This document shows, in pieces, positions 1 through 14,947 of a DNA stretch of 64,000 bases (positions within the stretch are counted from its first letter, which is position 1; each line of letters starts with the position of its first letter). This stretch comes from Sinohyriopsis cumingii. Taxonomy: Eukaryota > Mollusca > Bivalvia > Unionida > Unionidae. The notes beneath the pieces are model-generated. The model was not told the DNA's origin, ran no database searches, and saw only the letters and a program-made list of their open reading frames with translations. The position numbers were made by a program, and so were the translations under genes. The stretch spans positions 159,042,289 through 159,106,288 of the forward strand of contig CM068824.1 in assembly GCA_028554795.2 (NCBI GenBank), read 5' to 3'.

Positions 1-3000
1 TACCAGTGAAACGTTCTTGATCACGAGCACATTAATTAATTTGATAGCACGTTGTATTCATCTATATGGCAGACAGGATTTTCAAATGCATATCAATATA
101 GTCCACACCATCCTTTACCATTTTACACATTTTTAATTAATCAAAACAACCCGTCATGTTTATTTCTAGTTATCATTCGAAAAGGAACATCTTTCCTCTC
201 CCATTACAATGCATGGAAAAAATGAGGAACTTGTCTTTTACAACAGCTACCACTTTATGAGGTGAGCACGTGCCACTAACCTTAATGCTCATTACGAGGT
301 AACATTCCAGCGGCATCACTGACGCGCTAGAAGATTATTTAAGATTGCAACAATGAAACTAATACTTCCTTTTTAGACACTGGGTTGGTAGTGTGAAGCA
401 ATAATGTATGGAGAAATATTGCACAATTCTGACAATGTTAAGTTAATAAAGGAAACAATGATTATATCACAGACTAATTTACTACAATTATTTCAATTAA
501 CAGATAGTGGGCAACGTTTGGCAAAATCGATCATCTGGTCTGTATAGACGACAACAGCTTGATGCAGAATATCTTACTGGTATTTAACAACTCAAAAGTG
601 TTCAAGAGTTCAAACATTTAGGTTTCATGTTTACTTTCAGATCAGATACTTGTAGGAATGTTCCATGTATTTTATTATGTTACGAGTATATGCTCCTAAA
701 ATAAGTAAAAGAAAAGAGTGAAGACAATAAACTTTGGACAATTTAACAAATAATTTATTTCCCTAGAATACAAAGTGAAACATGAGACAAAATAACTTAT
801 GTTATTTCGAATTAAATACAAGATAAATGCAAAACTTAAATACACATGAATAATAATTATGTTAATGAGCTCATACATATAAAGAATAATGAAGCTATTA
901 TTAGTTGTTCACATAATTGAAATAAAAAATAAAAAGTCAGTCAGGTTAAGCAGAAATGAACTCAGTTGTATACCAGGTCAAGTCCAGCAAACAATGTTAC
1001 ATTACAATAATATGTGATAAAAAAATTAAAACTGTTCTTTATATCTGATGTAATTTATATTTAATTTAGTTTTTTTTGTTTCTTTGTGAGCTTTAGTTTT
1101 TTACTATATTACTTACTATTATAATATAATCTTGTTTACGTAATTTAGAAATTTTTTCCAGAAAATAGTTAGACCTTGACTGTTCATTTGTAATCACAAA
1201 AACTGACCTAGTTCCCGACCTTAATTCAAAATTAGTAACAGCCACGTGAACAAGTTCTTTTTTAATTTATTTTTAGTGTGGGAGTAATAAGGCTGAGATC
1301 GAGGTTGTATTGGATACGTGATCCTAAACTTGTAAATAGTCTTTTTTTGTAAGTGAACAACTTTTTTATTGTATTCTTTGAGCAAAATGATTGGATTTTG
1401 TCAGGGCCATGTTGAGATTACGTTATATAATCATGATCACGTGACCCTCATCCGGGCATCTTTTTTGCTCAGTATTCAGGTTTTATACCATTGTTTTAGA
1501 GAAATATCAGTCTGGGCTTAAAACACTTGATGTCAAGTCGCTTTCATCTGTTGGATTCAGTTTTCGAGTTAGATGTTAATTTTTCTTCATATTATTTGGA
1601 TAATAAAATATTAATTCGTTTCTCTGGAAATAGTTTTGCGTGCTCATACAGAATTCTTGAACAAGACATTTCTTAAAAATTTTATTCCGATTCCCAACAC
1701 CGGAGTAACATTTCTTGTGTTTCTACAAGGAATGTAGACAACAGTACTTACAGGATGCACATCATACGTCATCGCCTTCCATCTTGGATTCTTCGTCGGG
1801 ACTCGAACTTGAATTCATTAGAAAACTTCATTATTAGGACTTCTAACATTATTTTTGGATTAGATTCTTAAAACCATAAGTTCTAATTTTTTTCATTTTT
1901 TACAGAGTATTTCCAGGGAAACAAATTATATGTTAAATTTTTCAAAGCTTGCTGTTTTCACCCTTTCTTGTGTTACTGTTTATTCAAGCCTAAACACGTA
2001 ACAAAACTAAAAATACAAACAATTAAATTAAATATATTATAATAATTGTCTGTTGATCAAGCTTTTAATCCAAGAAATTATTACCTGGGTTTTGAACAAT
2101 TTGACATCATCTTTAATAACCATAATATTCTACCAAATTATTACTGACGATATAAACATGGAATTGGAAATGGCCCTAAAGAATATAATATTATATAAAG
2201 GTTTTGTAAATTTTACCATTAGCTGTTGTGAAAGATGCCTACAAACGACACTATAAATTCAGAGCTGGTACAGTTGAGTATTTGAGAAAAAGACATAAAT
2301 TCATTGATGACAGCCGATGATAAACAAATGATGAACTTTTTCTGCAAGATAGCAACAAGTTGATAGAAGAAAATATTTCGTGATTAGGATACAATATCAG
2401 ATATGATATGCGGTTTAAATGCACAATAGAACATATAGTACACAGTCTGTTTCCACGTCTGAAGTCATTGTAAAACATTTGTTTAAAAATTAAATTAGGG
2501 TGAACAAAGCGATGACTCTGATGAAAGCATTGCAATACGACTTTGAAATTTTTCAAATTATTTTTGTATGTCGCAGCCAAAAAAGTGATATAGTGCCAAA
2601 AAAGATGGGTGATTTAGATATACATTTGATTCACGATTGAAGACATAAGAATGAGACACATCTGAAGTACAGCTTCTTTTTGTTGTTGTTATCCTGCCGG
2701 TGTAGGAGTCCAAAAATGAATGGTAATGTCACCGTACTGCTCGGCCATTGACGGCACAGTAAACATTCAATCCAGTTATACTTGGTCCTATATAATCCAT
2801 ACCTATGCCAGCTCATGAAGCAGAAGTTTTGCTATTTTACACTTCCTTTTCTAAATAAAGTTCTTTATTTGAATTCCTATTCAAACAATTCTGTCATTTA
2901 TTCATTCTAACAAAGTGATAAGTTGTACTTTAGTGTGCCTCACTTTGGCTACACATATCCAACTGAAATCGGCAGAAGATTAGATTAACATTCACTTTTT

Positions 3001-3540
3001 GAATAGAACCTAAAACATTAATGCAGGAATAGACATTGAATTCATGTATTTGTGTTCATACAATGCAGGTCTTAATTCCATTTCTCCGCTATATACACAG
3101 ATGTTCTGCGTGCGGATTGATGATTAGGCCTTACATTGCAATTCTTCAGTGCTTCAGTGATTACTATAATTTTTAAACTTATTGCTATCTAAAAATTCAA
3201 TTGTCCAAATATGGTTTTGAGACTATCTTTAGTATCGGTTCATTTTAACACAACATTTAGGTGTTTCTCCATCTTGTTTTTGACGTCATCTTATACATTG
3301 TTTCCAGTGTGGTCGCCGTATGATGGGTAACTGTCAATTGTTTTTAGATATTTATTCAGTTATTGTAAGGTCACGTTCCTGTTTACAACAAGAAGTCAAG
3401 GCAATGATCTTACACGCAGGTCAAGGCAATGTCCCTTGTTTTTTTTTTTACATGTGATAGTATCAAGTTTTGATTGTTTGCCACGCCAAATATAACAGGA
3501 CTTGTATTGATACAACGTAACATAAGGATATCATATACAC
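1..3540. other. Host DNA without recognisable genes
   Basis: AT-rich sequence with only short open frames that resemble nothing I recognise and lack coding character. No RNA gene, transposon protein or long repeat was seen on either strand. Introns or regulatory DNA of a host gene cannot be excluded. Confidence 0.5.
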
Positions 3541-3735
3541 GGGCCCCAGGTGGTCAATGACTCCTAGTGGCTGATTGGTCTAAGGTGCTTGCCTTTAGGG
3601 AATACTTTTATCTCTGCGTTGGTTCGAATCTCGGCTCGGTCAAAGATCGTTCCTGGGGTTTTCTTGGGTTCTTCAAAATCCAAATATACTGGCCATCAAG
3701 TATAGCCTGTTATCATTAAATTATCCCTTTATATT
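3541..3735 (+). mobile_element. tRNA-derived SINE, diverged copy
   Basis: The head looks like a pol III promoter: an A-box-like stretch (TGGTCTAAGGTGC, about 3575-3588) and a B box GGTTCGAATC at 3621-3630. The body (TTCCTGGGGTTTTCTTGGG, then TATACTGGCCATCA) matches the body of the SINE at 62.4 kb, so both belong to one family. No clear target duplication was found, and the exact ends are approximate. Confidence 0.7.
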
Positions 3736-4005
3736 ACACTTGATCGTTTTCCCTGCTAAAGTAGTCGTAGTTTACATCATGTTTGTCGCCGGAAGCAGTT
3801 GATATATTTTTAGATTATTCCAAGAGAAGTGCGTTTAGTAGAAAGGCTATCTTTGACAACCAGAAATTCTGACTCCTTGAGGAACATGATATATCCAAGT
3901 AAGAGTGCATGATTAATCATTACGGTCAATAAATGAATAAATAAATACCTACTTTTTGAAAGTTAAGCTTGAAAGTTAAGCCTAAAGAAACCACACACAC
4001 AACAC

Positions 4006-4093
<88 letters not shown>
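4006..4093. repeat. (TA)n microsatellite
   Basis: Uninterrupted TA dinucleotide run of nearly 90 bp. Open frames across it encode only Ile-Tyr repeats and are artefacts. Confidence 0.97.
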
Positions 4094-4096
<3 letters not shown>

Positions 4097-4189
4097 GGCC
4101 AAATAAACTTGCAAGTGGGTTCATTGGTATACCAGTAAAACATAAGCTTGTTATTAAGATTATGTGGTACCAGGGCAACCTATAATATA

Positions 4190-4720
4190 CGAAGGATCAT
4201 GGGATTACTTGGGCAAAATATACTGGTACGTTGGATTATGTATAATAAGGCAACACATACTGGTACGCTGGATTATGTTTATAATAAGGCAAAATATCCT
4301 GGTAGGTAGGATTATGTGTATAGTAATTCAAAATATACTGGTAGGTAGGATTATGTGTATAGTAAGGCAAAATATACTGGTAGGTAGGATTATGTGTATA
4401 GTAATTCAAAATATACTGGTACGTAGGATTATGTGTAAAGTAAGGCAAAATATACTGGTACGTAGGAGCATGTGTATACTAGGTTAACATATGCTAGCAA
4501 TTAGGATTATGTGGACACTACCTTGAAAATGATCGTAAGTTGGATTATACAATGAATATCCTTACAGGTAAGATCATGTCTATGCTGGAATGAATGTACT
4601 GGTAAGTAGTGTTATGTTCATGTTAGAATACATATGCCGGTAAGTAGGATTATGTGGATACAATATAAAACATGATGGTAAGTAGGATTATGTGGATAAT
4701 ATGGTCAGAACATAATCATG
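4190..4720. repeat. Minisatellite, about 40-bp unit
   Basis: Tandem copies of a unit containing GGTAGGTAGGATTATGTG and AAAATATACT. Copies become more divergent towards 4.7 kb, where they read GGTAAGTAGGATTATGTGGA and approach the 38-bp unit of the array at 6-10 kb. The two arrays therefore look related by descent. Confidence 0.9.
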
Positions 4721-5704
4721 TGATCAGACCCAATTGCGTTTATTTCTGTATAAAATGTACGAAAAACTACTTCTATACAAAGAACCACGTGCAAAGTAAC
4801 TAACATAAACACTGAACTGCAAGACACGCACTGCATGCCTTTAAGACGAAATAAAATGTGGGTTTATATTGGATATAGAAAATTTAATAAATTGATTTGA
4901 CAGAATCAAATAACACATCGTTGCTGTTTTTCTGAATATAAATAATTCTTTCTTTGACTAGATTTGAAAGAAAGAAAAGCTGAGAAACTATAGAATTTAA
5001 AACTATAGGTAAATGGATATATGGATTGAGAGGAGGTCGGATCTAAGACTAACATTATAACAACTGGATTCATAGTCTTACAATGTAAGTCGCCGACCTT
5101 GGTAGTTACGAAATGGGGTGGGAGGACGATTCGCAACACGCACATCGTTACTGTCATTGTCGTTGTCTTGCACTGACTATTGGACCCCCATCACTATAAA
5201 CACGAAAATAGATTTAATGACTTGAAAATTGGTTACTCACGTGTCTGGACAATAACGATTCGGCCAAGTTCCAAAGAACTCATGATAGCATCAAATTCAA
5301 GTGTCATTCGTATTTCAAACAAAACAACACCTCCTTTGCTTTGAATATTGAACTTCTACTCAGATCACATATGCCTATTTAGATAAAAGATTCCAACCAT
5401 GCTGTGGACTGCCTACCATTTGTTGAATTTTTTGTTTGATGTTGACGTAGCTATTACGTTGCAGATGGAGAATTCCCTGTTCTATAAATAGCTACGTAGC
5501 AGACGCCTCAACAAGAATTAATACGCTTAAACAAGCGCTAAAACTGATAGTAAATATCGTTTTGTTTAAAGCCATAGAAAACAACAATAAAAAATAAATA
5601 AAAATATAAATAATTGCAATTATGAGAGTTTAACGAAGTTTTGTTTTTATAGGTTTTTGTGGTATAAACTGTCATTTGCCGACTCACACAGCTTACATAA
5701 CGCC
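4721..5704. other. Host DNA without recognisable genes
   Basis: AT-rich sequence. Short open frames only, no motif recognised. Confidence 0.5.
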
Positions 5705-5885
5705 CTGTGTGTTGAGCCCATTTCCACTCATGAAAGCCCTTCATTCAGGTCGTTAGGGACGGCTAAATTAGCAATGCTTCTTGAGCATAAACGCCTGTGG
5801 GATGTGCCACTAATTCCTTCCCCCAGGAACATTTAGCATAACCGCTGTGTAGGAATAAACCCGTCGCACATAAATTCAAGTGATC
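5705..5885. repeat. Dispersed repeat, copy 1
   Basis: About 180 bp that is clearly homologous to 46,387-46,575. Shared blocks include TTCCACTCATG, CATTCAGGTCGTTAG, a segment with ATTCCTTCCCCCAGGAACA, and similar spacing between them. It is probably a SINE or other short interspersed element; no pol III boxes were identified. Confidence 0.7.
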
Positions 5886-6005
5886 AATCAATCGAAAACG
5901 CCCTTCGGGAGTTTTTTTGCTGTTGATTCGGCAACTGCAAGTTTATATACAAGAAACTCAGAAATAAACGTTAAACTTTTAAATATTCTGCATAGTAATA
6001 TTACG

Positions 6006-9000
6006 TCCACACTACAGTGAATATGTTGTAAAGTAGGATTTTGTGAATATTATAATGAATATGCTGGTGAATATGATTATGTGGATATTATAATGAATAT
6101 GCTGGTGAATATGATTATGTGGATATTACAATGAGTATGCTGGTGAATATAATTATGTAGATATTATAATGACTATGCTGGTGAATATGGTTATGTGGAT
6201 ATTATAATGACTATGCTGGTGAACAGGATTATATGGATATTATAATGACTATGCTGGTGAATATAATTATGTAGATATTATAATGACTCTGCTGGTGAAT
6301 ATGGTTATGTGGATATTATAATGACTATGCTGGTGAACAGGATTATATGGATATTATAATGACTATGCTGGTGAATATAATTATGTAGATATTATAATGA
6401 CTATGCTGGTGAATATGGTTATGTGGATATTATAATGAATATGCTGGTGAATATAATTATGTGGATATTATAATGAATATGCAGGTGAATATGATTATGT
6501 GGATATTATAATGACTATGCTGGTGAATATAATTATGTGGATATTATAATGAATATGCTGGTGAATATAATTATGTGGATATTATAATGACTATGCTGGT
6601 GAATAGGATTATATGGATATTATAATGACTATGCTGGTGAATATAATTATGTGGATATTATAATGAATATGCTGGTGAATATAATTATGTGGATATTATA
6701 ATGACTATGCTGGTGAATAGGATTATATGGATATTATAATGACTATGCTGGTGAATATAATTATGTAGATATTATAATGACTATGCCGGTGAATATGGTT
6801 ATGTGGATATTATAATGAATATGCTGGTGAATATAATTATGTGGATATTATAATGAATATGCAGGTGAATATGATTATGTGGATATTATAATGACTATGC
6901 TGGTGAATATAATTATGTGGATATTATAATGAATATGCTGGTGAATATGATTATGTGGATATTATAATGACTATGCTGGTGAATAGGATTATATGGATAT
7001 TATAATGACTATGCTGGTGAATATAATTATGTAGATATTATAATGACTATGCTGGTGAATATGGTTATGTGGATATTATAATGAATATGCTGGTGAATAT
7101 AATTATGTGGATATTATAATGACTATGCTGGTGAATAGGATTATGTGGATATTATAATGAATATGCTGGTGAATATGGTTATGTGGATATTATAATGAAT
7201 ATGCTGGTGAATAGGATTATGTGGATATTATAATGAATATGCTGGTGAATATAATTATGTGGATATTATAATGAATATGCAGGTGAATATGATTATGTGG
7301 ATATTATAATGAATATGCTGGTGAATATAATTATGTGGATATTATAATGACTATGCTGGTGAATAGGATTATATGGATATTATAATGACTATGCTGGTGA
7401 ATATAATTATGTAGATATTATAATGACTATGCTGGTGAATATGGTTATGTGGATATTATAATGAATATGCTGGTGAATATAATTATGTGGATATTATAAT
7501 GACTATGCTGGTGAATAGGATTATGTGGATATTATAATGAATATGCTGGTGAATAGGATTATGTGGATATTATAATGAATATGCTGGTGAATATAATTAT
7601 GTGGATATTATAATGACTATGCTGGTGAATAGGATTATGTGGATATTATAATGAATATGCAGGTGAATATGATTATGTGGATATTATAATGACTATGCTG
7701 GTGAATATAATTATGTGGATATTATAATGAATATGCTGGTGAATATAATTATGTGGATAGTATAATGACTATGCTGGTGAATAGGATTATATGGATATTA
7801 TAATGACTATGCTGGTGAATATAATTATGTAGATATTATAATGACTATGGTGGTGAATATGGTTATGTGGATATTATAATGAATATGCTGGTGAATATAA
7901 TTATGTGGATATTATAATGAATATGCAGGTGAATATGATTATGTGGATATTATAATGAATATGCAGGTGAATATGATTATGTGGATATTATAATGACTAT
8001 GCTGGTGAATATAATTATGTGGATATTATAATTAATATGCTGGTGAATATAATTATGTGGATATTATAATGACTATGCTGGTGAATAGGATTATGTGGAT
8101 ATTATAATGAATATGCTGGTGAATATGGTTATGTGGATATTATAATGAATATGCTGGTGAATATGATTATGTGGATATTATAATGAATATGCTGGTGAAT
8201 ATAATTATGTGGATATTATAATGAATATGCTGGTGAATATAATTATGTGGATATTATAATGAATATGCAGGTGAATATGATTATGTGGATATTATAATGA
8301 CTATGCTGGTGAATATAATTATGTGGATATTATAATGAATATGCTGGTGAATACGATTATGTGGATATTATAATGAATATGCAGGTGAATATGATTATGT
8401 GGATATTATAATGAATATGCTGGTGAATATAATTATGTGGATATTATAATGACTATGCTGGTGAATAGGATTATATGGATATTATAATGACTATGCTGGT
8501 GAATATAATTATGTAGATATTATAATGACTATGCTGGTGAATAGGATTATGTGGATATTATAATGAATATGCTGGTGAATATAATTATGTGGATATTATA
8601 ATGACTATGCTGGTGAATAGGATTATATGGATATTATAATGACTATGCTGGTGAATAGGATTATATGGATATTATAATGACTATGCTGGTGAATATAATT
8701 ATGTAGATATTATAATGACTATGCTGGTGAATATGGTTATGTGGATATTATAATGAATATGCTGGTGAATATAATTATGTGGATATTATAATGACTATGC
8801 TGGTGAATAGGATTATATGGATATTATAATGACTATGCTGGTGAATATAATTATGTAGATATTATAATGACTATGCTGGTGAATATGGTTATGTGGATAT
8901 TATAATGAATATGCTGGTGAATATAATTATGTGGATATTATAATGACTATGCTGGTGAATAGGATTATGTGGATATTATAATGAATATGCTGGTGAATAT

Positions 9001-10120
9001 GGTTATGTGGATATTATAATGAATATGCTGGTGAATAGGATTATGTGGATATTATAATGAATATGCTGGTGAATATGGTTATGTGGATATTATAATGAAT
9101 ATGCTGGTGAATAGGATTATGTGGATATTCAAATGAATATGCTGGTGAATATGGTTATGTGGATATTATAATGAATATGCAGGTGAATTTGATTATGTGG
9201 ATATTATAATGAATATGCTGGTGAATATAATTATGTGGATATTATAATGACTATGCTGGTGAATAGGATTATATGGATATTATAATGACTATGCTGGTGA
9301 ATATTAATTATGTAGATATTATAATGACTGTGCTGGTGAATATGGTTATGTGGATATTATAATGAATATGCTGGTGAATATAATTATGTGGATATTATAA
9401 TGACTATGCTGGTGAATAGGATTATGTGGATATTATAATGAATATGCTGGTGAATATGGTTATGTGGATATTATAATGAATATGCTGGTGAATAGGATTA
9501 TGTGGATATTATAATGAATATGCTGGTGAATATGGTTATGTGGATATTATAATGAATATGCAGGTGAATATGATTATGTGGATATTATAATGACTATGCT
9601 GGTGAATAGGATTATGTGGATATTATAATGAATATGCTGGTGAATATGGTTATGTGGATATTATAATGAATATGCTGGTGAATAGGATTATGTGGATATT
9701 CAAATGAATATGCTGGTGAATATGGTTATGTGGATATTATAATGAATATGCAGGTGAATATGATTATGTGGATGTTATAATGAATATGCAGTTGAATAGG
9801 ATTATGTGGATATTCAAATGAATATGCTGGTGAATAGGATTATGTGGATGTTATAATGAATATGCTGGTGAATATGATTATGTAGATATTTAAGTGAATA
9901 TGCTGGTGAATAGGATTATGTGGATATTCAAATGAATATGCAGGTGAATATAATTATGTGGATATTCAAATGAATATGATGGTGAATATGATTATGTGGA
10001 TATTAAAATAAATATGCAGGTGAATATGATTATGTGGATATTATAATGAATATGCAGGTGAATATAATTATGTGGATATTATAATGAATATGCTGGTAAA
10101 TAGGATTAGTTGGATGTTAT
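6006..10120. repeat. Large minisatellite, 38-bp unit, roughly one hundred copies
   Basis: Tandem copies of a 38-bp unit: ATGCTGGTGAAT, a variable triplet region, ATTATGTGGATATT, then ATAATGA(A/C)T. Variants (ATAGGATT, ATATGGTT, ATATAATT, GTAGATATT) recur in the same order, giving higher-order periods of several units. The last copies near 9.7-10.1 kb are more divergent. Little or no coding potential. Confidence 0.97.
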
Positions 10121-13100
10121 AATCAAATTCAAAGAATGGTTAATCCATATATTGTATAGGCAATATCCTAAAATTTACTGTTTCGATACTTTAGTGCTTA
10201 ATGACAAGACCGAAATGTTGTACTTTGACAATGTATAGATTCGGTTGATATATAGGATTTTATTTACATTAAACGTATATTGAATATGTAATTCCGCAAA
10301 TAAGATTCATAAACTGTTCATTTTTGTATATGGCAGTCAAAGCATGCCCGCTCTTTGAAACGTGCTTACACCGTAGTAAACCAGGACATAAATTGTGAAT
10401 TTGTTCATATCCGGTCCAAGTTATCAAGAACACATCGATGACCTTTCATCCTTCGCGAAGCAAGTGTACCTGAAATAGTTTACCTGCACCTAATGTCCTT
10501 TTCATTGCTTCTAAGAAACGAAAGAAAAATATTTAAATGCACAAAATGGTTTCTTTTTTATCATAAATAGAAAATTCTCAGAACCTACTGCACTCTTTTA
10601 TTCACTTATCAATTAGACTGATGTCGGCCATACCGATACTCAGATCCTAATAGAGTGTATTCATTTATCAATTAAACTGATGTTAACCATGCGAATCAAT
10701 ATTTCTGAACTTATGCGCTGAAGATTCATCATGCTTTCTACTGATTACACAACAATGCAGAATCTAATGCGTCCGTCAATCCCTCTTATTTATTTTTCGC
10801 CGTATAATATAAATAATGATAACTATTTTAAAATGAAAACGTTTTTCCTCACATGCATGCTTTATGTGTGAATGTATGCTTCTGGAACTATTGCATAATA
10901 TATTTCTTGGCATTCAGCTTTGTTGAAAATGTTGCAAATGTTTTGTGATACATTTAGTTTTTTAAAAATATTACATTTCAAACAATACATTAATAGCATT
11001 TCATTGAAACATGCATTCAAAGAGAACGTCAATCCATTGAGTCTGTAATGTGCAAACTTCAGCATTATCTTTCTGTTAACCTAACATGTTGGTTCCTGGA
11101 AGAGATGTTCGCGACAATCTTACTCGTGTGCTCTTTGCGTCTTGGTACTTTTACACAAGCAAATACGTGTTCTTTGGTATGCCTGTTTTATCTTAATCCT
11201 TTTACAAGTGTAAAGACATGCTGTTTAAAACAATAACACATGCATGGGATGAGGCTCGCTGAATTACATGTAAATACAGGACGTTTCAAAGAGAATGCAA
11301 AAACTCCACTAGTGCAGACGACATCGTAAACATATCTAGCAATTTATCATTTGTGCGGAAATTCGAAGGTCAGCTAGTGCAATCTTTATTCCAAATACCA
11401 TTCATTCAGGATCAGCTATTTAAAATGCAGGTAAATTGAAAATAAGTTTAATATTTTTAAATAAAACTGTCAACAAACCGTCTTAATTATGTTCTAGCCG
11501 TGTTTTTCAATACTTTTATCCCCCACCCACCCAACAAAAAAAAACAATATGGTACAAGAAGCCTCTTAAACAAAATGATTTGCACAAAGTAACAACAACA
11601 AATAAAATAAGTAAATAAACTAATAAAGAAATGATCGTATGAACTTCATCAAATATTGCGTCTGTTAGAATTCTAAGAGTAAAAAACCCCCATGTGATAT
11701 TGGTTTTGTAACACTCCCTATTTGTCAGGGTATTTCATAAAATTAATTGCTTCCGCCTTTTTAAATATAAAATGGACATGCTATTATACTCTGAATATTT
11801 CCTTGCCAAAGATAAAGTGGTATATTAACTGTCTAATGAAATTACTTTGCTGACATCAGCCTGATGAATTTTACATCGTTGTTTCCTTGATTCACCTTTA
11901 ACACTGCGATGCAGACGTGAAACAGCAGTCATGGCGGAAATATCAACCGTTGGTGACTAGAGCCCGGATGTTCATTTTGGTTAATTTTCTCAACAAATGA
12001 GTTCTGTTTATCAGTTTGAATGACCAAGATGTTATTTTATCTTATAAGATGTACATATAAAGGTGCAGATGATTAAATAAAGCGACATCAGCTATTCCAA
12101 CATTTTCATTTCATCTTTATCGCCATTAACTAGTGCTTTCGTCAAACGTCAGTGTCCATTGTTTGATAAGTCTCGGACAATCAGATCATCTGGACATGTT
12201 GTCGGCATAAAAGAGTTTGCCTCTTCAAACAAGAATTGAATTCCTCCGTGTTATACGCGAGCCGCTTTTCTTGTACGAAATAGCAGTTAGTTAGTATATT
12301 ATGTGAACATACTGGTAATAATAATAATATATATATATATATAGTGGGTAAATATGAACTAGTTATTTCTGAGTAACACTGCACGACCTTGGGAGTGTGG
12401 TATTGGTCGGTAAAAAGAGTTCATATTTTCCCATGCAAATGCAGTCACCATTCTCTAATATGCTCTTTTTTTCTACCTAATGCTTAATAATACAAAGAAT
12501 TCTCTATAATAAACAAAAATATTGAATATATGCTGTATTCCAAAATAAATACATAACCGTGTATTCATCAATACACAGCAACAATAGTAATGCATAAATA
12601 GCACCGCCCAGCGACCTTTGAACTTCGTCGACATTAGATTTGTAAAAATCTTGTTTCGCTACTCAAAATTGAAAGTTTAAGTCATATTGTGAATGAATAT
12701 GCGTTGAAATAACTATTACAGTTGGTCTGGAATGGATGAACTTGGTTTTCTGTTGATCCAACTCAATTTTGCTTTCCTGCTTGTAACCGACTTGGTTTTC
12801 TTTTAAAGCTGAGTGAATTCCGTAAGATGTACATCTGATTTGAGCTGTGGACTGGCATTGAATCCGTTTCTGTTTTGTCCTTGATTGTTTGGAATCATAA
12901 TGTGCGAAACATATTAAACCTTTTAATTGAAATTATAAAAAATACGCTATGGAATATCACTCTCATTTTGTTTCCAGTCCAGTAAGGAGAATATGATTTT
13001 TGTTATAAATGTAGTCGATATTACATTAAGTTCCTGCGGTGTGTATCAAGCCTTGGAGCCTTAGACATGGAGCATATTAATCAGAATTGCATAACTAATG

Positions 13101-13485
13101 AAGAACATTTTGAGGAAATACAAAATGTAAAAATGTATTTATGTTTATCGACATCCCTGTTACCAGCTTAAGAAGACAAATGTGTATGCCCTGTTACTTG
13201 CATGCTCTCTGTTGGAAGGACCCCAGCTACGTACATTAACAATATGGCTTCTATCCTTAGCCTACATCCAACACATTGTATCAGTAAATTGAAACGGGGA
13301 AATTTGCAATGCAGCTACTGTGTGACAGATAGTAAAAATAAGACTGCTTTGTTGTCTTGGCGTATTGGCTTTGAGGTACTTGTTTTTATACCAAACTTCA
13401 GTTTCATTTTTTTTCTTCTCGAATTTAGTATTTTGACTTACGTGTAAAGTGATGCGTATCTACAAAAAATACCATAGCCCTTGGC
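10121..13485. other. Host DNA without recognisable genes
   Basis: AT-rich. It contains a short TA run near 12,330 and two copies of TTATCAATTA(G/A)ACTGATGT about 60 bp apart near 10.60 and 10.66 kb. No supported gene. Confidence 0.5.
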
Positions 13486-14376
13486 CATGCGGTATGAAAA
13501 GGAATATAAATATTCAAAAACATCACACATAAGTAATGTAAATATGCAAATATATCACACATAAGTAATATAAATATGCAAACACATCACACGTAAGGAA
13601 TATAAATATGCGAACACATCACACGTAAGGAATATAAATATGCAAACACATCACACATAAAACATATAGTTATGCAGACACATTACACATAAAACATAAA
13701 TATGCAAACACATCACACATAAGGAATATAAATAAAGAATATAAATATGCGAACACATCACACGTAAGGAATATAAATAAAGAATATAAATATGCGAACA
13801 CATCACACATAAAACATATAGTTATGCAAACACATCACACATAAAACATAAATATGCAAACACATCACACATAAGGAATATAAATAAAGAATATAAATAT
13901 GCAAACACATCACACATAAAACATATAGTTATGCAAACACATCACACGTAAGGAATATAAATACGCAAATAAATCACACATAAAGCATATAAATATGCAA
14001 ATAAATCACACATAAAGCATATAGATATGCATAAATAAAAATATAGATGTGCAAACACATCACACGTAAGGAATATAAATACGCAAATAAATCACACATA
14101 AAGCATATAAATACGCAAATAAATCACACATAAAGCATATAGATATGCATAAATAAAAATATAGATGTGCAAACACATCACACATAAAGAATATAAATTC
14201 GCATAAATAAAACTATAGATGTACAAACACATGACACATAACGAAATATTATATACGCATAAATAAAACTATAGACGAGCAAACACATTACACATAGGCA
14301 TATATACATAAAAACACATCATACATAAAACATATAGACATGGATACACATCATACATAATGTATATATAGACATG
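13486..14376. repeat. Degenerate minisatellite
   Basis: Irregular tandem copies built from AATATGCAAACACATCACAC and ATAAGGAATATAAAT blocks, period roughly 30-60 bp. It passes into the regular 62-bp array that follows. Confidence 0.85.
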
Positions 14377-14947
14377 CACACACATCACACATCAAAATAT
14401 AAACATGCAAACACTTACATAAATCATATGAACACATACATACACATCACACATCAAAATATAAACATGCAAACACTTACATAAATCATATGAACACATG
14501 CATGCGCATCACACATCAAAATATAAACATGCAAACACTTACATAAATCATATGAACACATGCATACACATGCATACACATCACACATCAAAATATAAAC
14601 ATGCAAACACTTACACAAATCATATGAACACATGCATACACATCACATATCAAAATATAAACATGCAAACACTTACATAAATCATATGAACACATGCATA
14701 CACATCACACATCAAAATATAAACATGCAAACACTTACATAAATCATATGAACACATGCATACACATCACACATCAAAATATAAACATGCAATCACTTAC
14801 ATAAATCATATGAACACATGCATACACATCACACATCAAAATATAAACATGCGAACACTTACATAAATCATATGAACACATGCATACACATCACACATCA
14901 AAATATAAACATGCAAACACTTACATAAATCATATGAACACATGCAT
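14377..14947. repeat. 62-bp minisatellite, left part
   Basis: About nine near-identical copies of a 62-bp unit (CATACACATCACACATC ... ATAAACATGCAAACACTT ... ATGAACACATG). The array resumes directly after the LINE at 17,153, so it was a single array before that insertion. Confidence 0.95.

Noticed and set aside
3926..4178. Minus-strand frames of repeated Ile-Tyr
   Set aside because: Translation of a (TA)n microsatellite, not a gene. The same applies to 35,413-35,598.
4164..4487. Plus- and minus-strand frames with repeated RIMCIVIQNILVG or THNPTYQYIL units
   Set aside because: Open only because the 40-bp minisatellite lacks stops in these frames.
6006..10120. Regular repeats that could suggest a CRISPR array
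   Set aside because: Units are adjacent with no unique spacers, there are no cas genes, and the context is eukaryotic. It is a minisatellite.
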